Positions 14,601-23,600 of a stretch of 64,000 nt of DNA are shown in pieces. The notes beneath the pieces are model-generated. The model was not told the origin of the DNA and searched no databases. It saw only the letters and a program-made list of their open reading frames with translations. Source of the DNA: Malania oleifera (taxonomy: Eukaryota; Streptophyta; Magnoliopsida; Santalales; Ximeniaceae); assembly GCF_029873635.1 (NCBI RefSeq), contig NC_080423.1:94482191-94546190 (forward strand), given 5' to 3'. Numbering within the stretch: the first letter of the stretch is position 1; the number at the start of each line of letters is the position of its first letter. The position numbers and the translations under genes are program-made.

Positions 14601-17600
14601 GCATCAAAGAAATCTCCACCACCTCTACCTTTGTCAATAGTCACAGCATCGGCAACTATGTTGCCACACACATCAACTCCCAAGTTCAGCCATAGCGCAG
14701 CAGAGAGGGGAGTTTGGGCCAGGGCTGCATCACCTGGGCATTTTCTGTCAACGGAACAGCAAACAGCAAAGCAAAAGACTTCTTTCCTTGCTTCAGCCCA
14801 CATTTATTTCCTTATAGTTCAATCATTATTCTGTACAGTTAGCATATATTTAGTTTACATGTATAGGACTTGACAGATTATAGTTTACTTGTATAGGGCT
14901 AGAATCATGCTAGACCTTATTTACTTTCCATGTATAGCATTCTTGTAAAGTCTAAATATAATATACAGAACTCAAGGCCAATTCATTCGGCCATTCACAA
15001 AATATTTGACATGGTATCAGAGCCAGCTGACTGCTAGGTTTTTTTCCCTTCGATTTTTTGTCTTCTCAGTTTTGTGTTGTGGTTTTGCTTTCTCTTCTGG
15101 AATTTTTCTGTTCTTTCGGTACTTCTGTGGCTGTGTGGCTGTCGGCACAGCAGGTTTCTGGGTTGCCATCCTCCAGTTCATGTCCTTGTGATTCTCGGCA
15201 AGCAGGTAACAGTTTTCTGTTGCTGTTTGTGACTTTCGGCAAGCAAGCACAGCAGGTTTCTGGTTTACCACTTATTTCTCCAGTTTCTGTTGCTGTTTGC
15301 GACTCTCGGCAAGCAGGCAACAGCTTTCTGTTGCTGTTTCTGGCACTTATCTTCTCAGCACAGCAGGTTTTTGGTTCAAGATTTAATTTTTAGTGCACTT
15401 TTTTGGTTCTAGATTTAATTTTTTAGTGCAGGGAGGTTGTTCTTGGTTTTTCTTCGTACCTGCGTTGTTTATTTTGGGCTTCTAGATTTTCTGGAAGTCT
15501 GTTTCTTTAAGCACAGTTTTTTTTTTGGGCTTCTCGATTTTCTCCATTATTTAGCATGGACTCCGCACCAGTGTGTGCCGAGTTTAAAGGCAACAATTAT
15601 AATACATGGCCTTTCAGTATGAACTTTTCTTGAAGGGAAAAGATCTTTGGGGTCATATTGATGGCACGGATTGTGCACCCAATCCTAATAAATCCAAGGA
15701 GCCAGCAGCTTGTCCTTCATGGGCTGTGCTTGATGCTCGGATTATGTCTTGGCTTCTTGGCTCGGTCGAGCCACATATTGTCCCCAACTTGCGACCTTAT
15801 CGCACTGCTGAATCCATGTAGACTTATTTAAAAACAGTATATCATCAAGATAACGGTGTCCGTCGTTTTCAGTTAGAGGATGTGATTGCCATGTTTCAAC
15901 ATAACAATCGTTACATCCAAGATTATTCGGGGTTTCTGACTCTTTGGAATGAATATTCTGATCTGGTTACTACAGATGTTCATGTGGTTTCTCTTCCCAT
16001 TATTCAACGTCTTCACAAGACTAGTCGTTGTGATCAGTTTCTTATGAAACTTCGTCCCAAGTATGAATCTGTTAGCTTATCTCTGCTAAATCGCTCTCCT
16101 GTTCCTTCTTTGGATGTTTGTTTTGGTGAGTTACTTCATGAAGAACAACAACTTAGTACTCAAGTTACTCTAGCACAATCTCATGGTAATTCCGGGTCTG
16201 TCCTTGTGGCTTATGCTGCTCAACAATGAGGACCGCCTACGCATTCTAGCACTTTGCAATGTTTTTGCTGCAAAGAATTTGGCAATATCGCTGCTAATTG
16301 TTCCAAGAAATTCTGCTCTTATTGCAAGAAGAAGGGTCACATTATCAAAGACTGTCGTATTCGCCAGCAGAATCGTCAAGCCCAGGCATTCCAGAATTCT
16401 CTTAGTGTACCCCCCACAGTGACTTTTGCGGCCCCTGGCTCTTCTTCAGGTGACTTCTCTATTCTTGCACCTCCTCCAACGAATTACTTCACACCCGAAT
16501 TGGTGCAACAGATGCTAATTTCAACATTATCAGCAATGGGGCTCCAAGGTAACAATTCTACTAATCTCTAGTAAGTGGACTAGGGTGCCTCTAATCACAT
16601 GACAAATAATCCCACTACCTTGTATCATGTTCGGCCCTACGCTGGTCAATCTGCTATTCAGATTGCCAATGGCAGTTCTTTGCCAATAGCTACTGTCGAA
16701 GATGCCTCTTCTAAGTTCACTAATGTGTTTCTTGCTCCTCGGCTTTCCACGAATCTTATTTCTGTTGGTCAATTAGTTGATAACAATTGTGCTATTAATT
16801 TTTCTGGTAATGGTTGTGTTGTGCAGGACCAAGTAACAAGGGAGCCGATCTCGAAGGGACCTAAAGGGGGCGCTTGTTTCCACTACTTGTGCCTGTTCCG
16901 GCACGTTCTTCAGTTTCTTCTATTAAGTCTTTTGCTTGTAATAATGTTTCAAATCTTAGTATGGGGTGGCATCGTTGTTTAGGCCATCATTACTCAGATC
17001 TTATCTCATTTATTGAACTCAGGTTTACTTGGTAATAAAGACGTTGTTCTTCTTTATCTCGAGTGTGCCTCTTGCAAACTTGGTAAAAGCAAAACTCTTC
17101 CCTTCCCTTTGCATGCTAGTAGAGCTTCTCAATGTTTTGAGCTTTTCCATAATGATGTTTGGGGACATTCCTTAGTTAGTTCACATGAAAAATTTAAATA
17201 CTATGTGACATTCATTGATGATCATAGCAGATTTACTTGGGTCTACTTTTTTCGTTGAGGTTTTTCGTACTTACACTGAGTTTTTAGCGTATGTTGACAA
17301 TCAACTTTCTGCTTCTATTAAGACATTACGCACAAATTCTGGTGGTGAATATGTGTCTCCTGAGTTTCAGGCATTTTTGGCTCCTAAAGGCATTATTCAT
17401 CAACATTCATGTCTTGCTACCCCCCAACAGAATGGAGTAGCCGAACAAAAAAATCGTCATATCCTAGATGTGGTTCTTACTCTCTCGCAAGAATCCTTTG
17501 TTCCATCCTTGTTCTAGATTGAAGCTCTGAAAACTGCTACTTAATTAATTAATCATTTACCTTCTCAAGTCCTACTCACGGAGTCTTCCTATTTCCATTT

Positions 17601-20600
17601 ATTTGCTAAGCAACCTAGTTATGATAACCTCTGTACCTTTGGTTGTGTATGTTTTGTTCATCTACCTCCTCGTGAGCGGCATAAATTATTTGCTCAATCA
17701 GTTCGATGTGCATTCATGGGATACAATGTGTGATAAAAGGGATTTGTTTGCTATGATCCTACATTACATCATACACGCATTTCTAGGAACGTTATTTTCT
17801 TTGAAAAACAACATTTCTTTCATGTGTCCTCTGTACCCTCCTCTCCTACTGTGATTCTCCCCCTCCTTTGAGGAGCAATTCTCGGATCCTCATCCAGTCA
17901 GTTCTCATTTTAAACCAGGTATTGTGTATACTTGGCGCCCCCGCCCACAGTCTCTTCCGGTAGCTCATCTGATATCTGATCCTACCATGCTCCAAATTCA
18001 GTCAGTTGTAGCACCTCCAGAGCCTTTGGTACGTCGCTCTTCTCAAGTGTCTGTACCCCCGAACAGGTATAGGTTTCCCTCTTCAAGTTCTGGTAACTTT
18101 GTATCAACTCTTACTGTTGCATTGTCCAATTTAGATATTCCCACTTCCTACTCACACGCTGCCAAGCATGATTGTTGGCGACAAGCTATGCAGGAAGAAA
18201 TTGCCACTCTAGAGGCCAATCACACCTGGGACATTGAGCCTTGTCCTCCCACCATTGTTCCTCTCGGTTGTAAATGGGTTTACTTAGTCAAGGTCTGATC
18301 TGATGGAAGTCTGGATCGTTACAAAGCTCACCTTGTTACACTTGGGAATAATCAGGAATATGGTGTCAATTATGAAGAGACCATTGCTCCTGTGGCTAAG
18401 ATAACTATTGTTCGTACGATTCTGGCTATTGTTGCTTCCAATGAGTGATCACTACATCAGATGGATGTCAAGAATGCTTTTCTTCACGGGGATCTTAGAG
18501 AGTGTATTTATATGAAGCCACCCTCGGGCTTGTTTCCCTCTCCGACTTCACATGTGTGTAAGCTTTGTCGTTCCCTTTACGGTCTCAAACAAGCTCCGAG
18601 AGCCTGGTTTGATAAATTCCGCACCAGTTTATTACAATTTTCATTCAAGAAGAGTAAGTATGACACTTCAGTGTTTCTTCAAAAATCAGACATGGGTATT
18701 GTTGTTCTTTTGGTTTATGTTGATGATATTGTGATTACTGGTTCCGATTCTGCTTTACTTGCTCAGCTCAAGACTCATCTCTCAGAGTCCAGATCTTGGG
18801 GGTCTCACATATTTTCACGGTCTTGAGGTGAATCGTAGTCCCTCAGGTGTTTCACTCAATCAACATAAGTATGCTAGTGACTTGGTGGCCACAGCTGGCC
18901 TTCAGAAGGGTACTTATGTTGATACTCCCATGGAATTAAATGCCAAGCTTCGCAAAGAGGAGGGTGACTAACTTGTTGATCCCAGTTTATAACGAAAGTT
19001 GGTGGGTAGTCTTGTCTATCTCACCATTACTAGTCCAGACATTTCTTTTGTTGTACAGCAAGTCGGCCAGTTTCTTCAGACTCCTCGTCATCTTCATTTG
19101 GCTGCTGTCCGTAAGATCATACGTTATGTTCAGGGCACTTCTGCCTGTGGTTTATTCTTCCCTGCAGGCAATCCTACTCGCCTTGCTACTTATAGCGATG
19201 TTGATTGGGCTGGTTGTGCAGATACACATCGCTCCATCACTAGTTGGTGTGTGTTCTTAGGTGATGCATTGATCTCTTGGAAGAGTAAGAAGCAAGATAT
19301 AGTTCCTAAGTCATCGACGGAATCTGAATATCGGGCAATGTCTCTTGCTTGTTCTGAAATTATTTGACTTCGAGGCTTGCTTGCTAAGCTATAATTTTCT
19401 TAGACTGATCCTATACCACTACATGCCAATAATACGAGTGCTATCTAGAACACAGCCAATCCTGTCTATCATGAGCGCACGAAGCATATTGAAGTCGATT
19501 GTCACTCTATCCGTGAAGCATTTGAAGCTCATGCTATCACTCTTGCACACATTTCCACTGAATTACAAATTGTGGATATCTTCACCAAGGCTCTCACTCG
19601 TCATCAACATTGCTTCCTAAGTAGCAAATTGATGCTTGTTGATCAACCCGCATCAATTTGAGGGGGGCTATCAACGAAACAGCAAACAGCAAACAGCAAA
19701 GCAAAAGATTTCTAAACTTGCTTCAGCCCACATTTATTTCCTTATATATCAATTCATTATTTTGCACCGTTAGCATATATTTAGTTTACATGTATAGGGC
19801 TTGACAAATTATAGTTTACTTGTATAGTGCTAGGATCATGCTAGACATTATTTACTTTCCATGTATAGCATTCTTGTAAAGTCTATATATAATATACAGA
19901 ACTCAAGGCCAATTCATTCGGCCATTCACAAAATATTTGACATTTTCCTCTTACAGAATCCTTTTTTGCCTTAGCCAGGGTTGGCCAATGAGAAGAACTG
20001 GCTAATCCTATCCCATACATGCAGGCCAAGGGCCCCTTCTTGGCCAGTCCTTTCTTTTTGTATGTTAAACCAAACATCGGCTAACAGCCCTTAGCCTCTC
20101 CTAGCCTAGCCTATCCAGAGAACCAAATGCACACTTAAGAACAACCAATTAAATAAACCTTTATTTTAAAGGGAATTTTGGCCTTCCAAATTCAATGATA
20201 GAGCCAAAAATACATGTTCTTCGGGATCAAAAAGGCCAAAAAGACATGTTCTCCAAGATCAAACGCTCAAAGAAACATTTGCAGAAAAAGTCCCCCAAAG
20301 GATCAAGCAACCACTTCCTCATCTCCTCCCAACTAGGAAGACAACCCTCCAACAAACCAATACGATAACTCCTCTATCTCTATCATTCAAAGACCTACGG
20401 AAATGGAAATGCAATGAAAAAGCCTACCAAGTAGAAAGCAAAAAAGAAGAAACAGCCCCATTATACAACTAAGAAACACAATACAAACAAGGAAAACACA
20501 ATAAAAGAGTAGAATTCCCCCACTGATGCGTTTTCCCAAAACAAATGTCAAAGTCATTATCCACCCCAAATTTGGTTTATGATATACATCTTTAAGAAGA

Positions 20601-23600
20601 CTCAAAGAGATCCAAAGCCCGCAAGAGTATCCCACATATTTTCTTGGCAGCCAAGTTTACTTTTAATTACTTTGTGCCTAAGGGAGTACACCACTAAATG
20701 AAACTTCAATAACCATTTATTCATCAAAGCAATGTTTTTAGAGGCCAATTTCCCAAGACCCAACCCCCCATCCCCTACCCTCCCCCAAACGCACTTTTTG
20801 ACACACCAGCTCCCAACTAACCAAATGATCTTTCTTATCCCAACCTTGGACCAAAGAAAAACCCCTAGCTACCCAACAAGAACTCTAAAAGAGGACCAAA
20901 AATTGAGTTACACTAAAAACAAAGACTGAATAAGAGTGACACAACCACCTAAAAAAAAACACAAGCACACCCTTCCACCCATCCAAACTCCAAATGCTTA
21001 GCCACCATCTCCAACACACAAATCCAAAAACCCATTGACCTAAGATTACCACCCAACAAACCCCTAAGCAAGTCAAAGACCAATCTAGGGTAGCAAACAC
21101 AGCTTAGTAGCCAAGAAAATATTTTAGGATTCAGAAGGCTAGTCATAGGAAGGGACTCAGAGGTCAAGGAAACTCAAGAAATCAGAAAAGTATGATGTAG
21201 ACTCAAAACGAGACAAAAAATCTACGTAAGGTAGGGCGATAACATTGATATCCCTTTTGAGTACAACTGTAGCCCAAAAATATACATTTCATAGCACAAG
21301 GATCCAACTTACCCATTCCTGGATGTAATTGATGGACAAAGGAAACAACCAAATATACAAGGAGAAAGTAAGAATAAAGGAGCCTTTGAGAAGAAAATGA
21401 ATTTGGGATTTTACCACCGAGGACAAAGGATGGCATTTTGTTGATAAGATGATTAGGACCCCAAACATAAGAATAGACTAACATGAAATGGCTAATCACC
21501 CGTTTATTGACTCAAGAAGCAAAAGAAACACGATGATGCATTCCTAATTGACAAGGCTCACGGTCAAGATTAGACACATAATTCGAAGTATGAAACAACT
21601 ATTTTAACTTGTCCAATGAAGGATCACCAAAGCGACAATGGATTTGAAGCAATGTAGTGGCAATAGCAATATAAGGGGAGATCAACCCATAGTAGAGTCC
21701 ACCAACCTCACGTACTATGCCAATTGTCTTCCTTGTCTTCAAATCCTCAATAACAACAAAATCAAGAAAGAAGGTCACAAGTGACTTCGTAATCTTACTA
21801 ATAGATACGAGATTGAAGGGGGGATTGAGGGATGTACAAAAGGAAAAAGAGATGCAAGGAGTTGGATATATTGCTTGTATCCCCTTAACTATCGTAGTCG
21901 ACACATCAACAAGGGTGACTATTGGAGACCAAAAAAGTTAGTTAGTCATATGGCCAAACCAACACAATTGATAACCTAAAGCCTAGTGGGAGAGATACCA
22001 AATGACATGTAAGCTATAAGATTACCTTTCTCAGCAAAAGATGCAATGTGAGAGATGCTTGTTGGGATGCCTTACAATGTAGGGACCTTGAATACTCCTC
22101 CTCTGAGACAATTATAGTGCGCAATTCACCAACAGCTGAACGAGTAACTAGCGAGGGAAACATACTTTAGGCAACATTTTAAAAGGCTCAATCGAGGCTC
22201 ACCTTGAGGCTTACCTCAAGATGAGGCATGCCTAAAACACCTCAAGGCTTAATCTAAAATACCAAATCCCAAAAAGACTAGCAGATTACAATCAGAGGCT
22301 TCCACATTAGTACAAAAGGTACGCTTTTGTGCCTTTTTAGTTAAGGCTTACAAATTTAGAGTGGGCGAACTTCAAGGTACATTGGCTACAATTTTTAACT
22401 ACTTGTTTATATGAAGGAATGTTGTAATATAAGTTCATTTCTACAACTCTTAAACCTCGCCTTTCCAAAATATTTGAGAGTAGCATCTTAGATCTTGAAA
22501 ATAATCTGAACTTTGTAACATTATAGCTATCTCTTGGCATGATTTACTAAATGAAATCAAGTTAGTATAATTTTTAATAGCCAACGAGTAATTTACAAAT
22601 TATATTCTATTTTTTAGCATTTTATTTGTAATTTTATTTATTTTTAAAAATGTGTAGTTTATTTACATATTTTATCTAAAAAAAAAAAATCTCCAAAGGT
22701 TTACACCTCAACGCCTTAATTACGCCTCACCTCTTAAGGGTTAAAACACCTTGCCTTACACCTTATCCTTTTAAAGCAATGCTTTTGGGATTTGGGGACT
22801 ACATCTAACACATGCACAACCTCTCAATACAGCAGCAAATCAAAAAAACACAACAAATAACACACTTCTGTGATTCATGGAGTCCATTCCAACACTTACA
22901 AACTTCAACAACTGGAGCAAACCACAAACACATGAAGAACAAGATAAACAACTGAACAAATCACAAACACAGGAAATACACCTTTGGTTCAGGCCCCAAT
23001 GAACTCAATAAAATTGACAAACAGCTTCAGGCAGTAATAAACAATCATTCACTGAGTGCTGCACAAAAGGTGAGATTTTAAGACAAAAAACATCACCAAA
23101 AACTTCTTATTATAAGTTTATGGGGGGATTCGAACAGTACAGGGACGACTCAGACCAGAAAGAATGAATGTAAGAACCTTCATGAGCCTGCTCGTGTGAT
23201 CAGCCTTGGCTTCCTTCAACCAGTGCATGAGAGTGCCTGGAAGCCAGCTCTGGCAATGAGATTTCAGTTGTGAGCAGATCGGCAATGTCTGTGGGTGGCT
23301 ATGGTGTTGGCTTTTCAAAATCTAAAAGGGCTTTGTGTTCCTCAAAAGGCAGTGTCATCCAGGGAATTTCTGGCGAATGCTGTGGCTTTTGGCAGCTGCT
23401 GGCTGGTTTTCAGCCTAAAGTGGTGTTGGCAATTATCCTATGATGGTAGACATGTAGTGGAGGTGTTTAGACATCAGTTTGACAGTAATTGTGGCAATTA
23501 GGGTTTCAGTCTCGGAGTCATGCTTTGGTACCATAATGAAGAATTGGGTAAACTGGAAGATGTAATCACAATGACAGGTCTCTCCCTCTATTTATAATAT

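Larger units (their letters stand above)
14746..19942 (+). mobile_element. Nearly complete Ty1/Copia retrotransposon, inactivated
   Basis: LTRs 14746-15011 and 19669-19942 are near-identical and flanked by the 5-bp target duplication TTTTC (14741-14745, 19943-19947). The primer-binding site TGGTATCAGAGC follows the 5' LTR directly (15012), as in Copia elements primed by initiator Met tRNA. A polypurine tract ending GAGGGGGGC precedes the 3' LTR. Gag, protease, integrase, reverse transcriptase and RNase H follow in Copia order on the plus strand, antisense to PDR2. The frame is broken by several stops and frameshifts. The 3' LTR starts TATCAAC instead of TGTCAAC. Confidence 0.95.
14077..20134. 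mobile_element. PIF/Harbinger-like MITE split by a Copia insertion
   Basis: The left end GGGTACATTTG (14077) and the right end CAAATGCACAC (ending 20134) are imperfect terminal inverted repeats. They are flanked by a direct TTA on both sides (14074-14076 and 20135-20137), the 3-bp target typical of PIF/Harbinger elements. Removing the Copia at 14746-19947 leaves about 0.86 kb without coding capacity, consistent with a MITE. The termini match at 8 of 11 positions, so the call is moderate. Confidence 0.5.

Noticed and set aside
15058..15393. 111-codon frame in the Copia leader with repeated [11 protein letters not shown]
   Set aside because: It is a translation of nucleotide tandem repeats in the untranslated leader.
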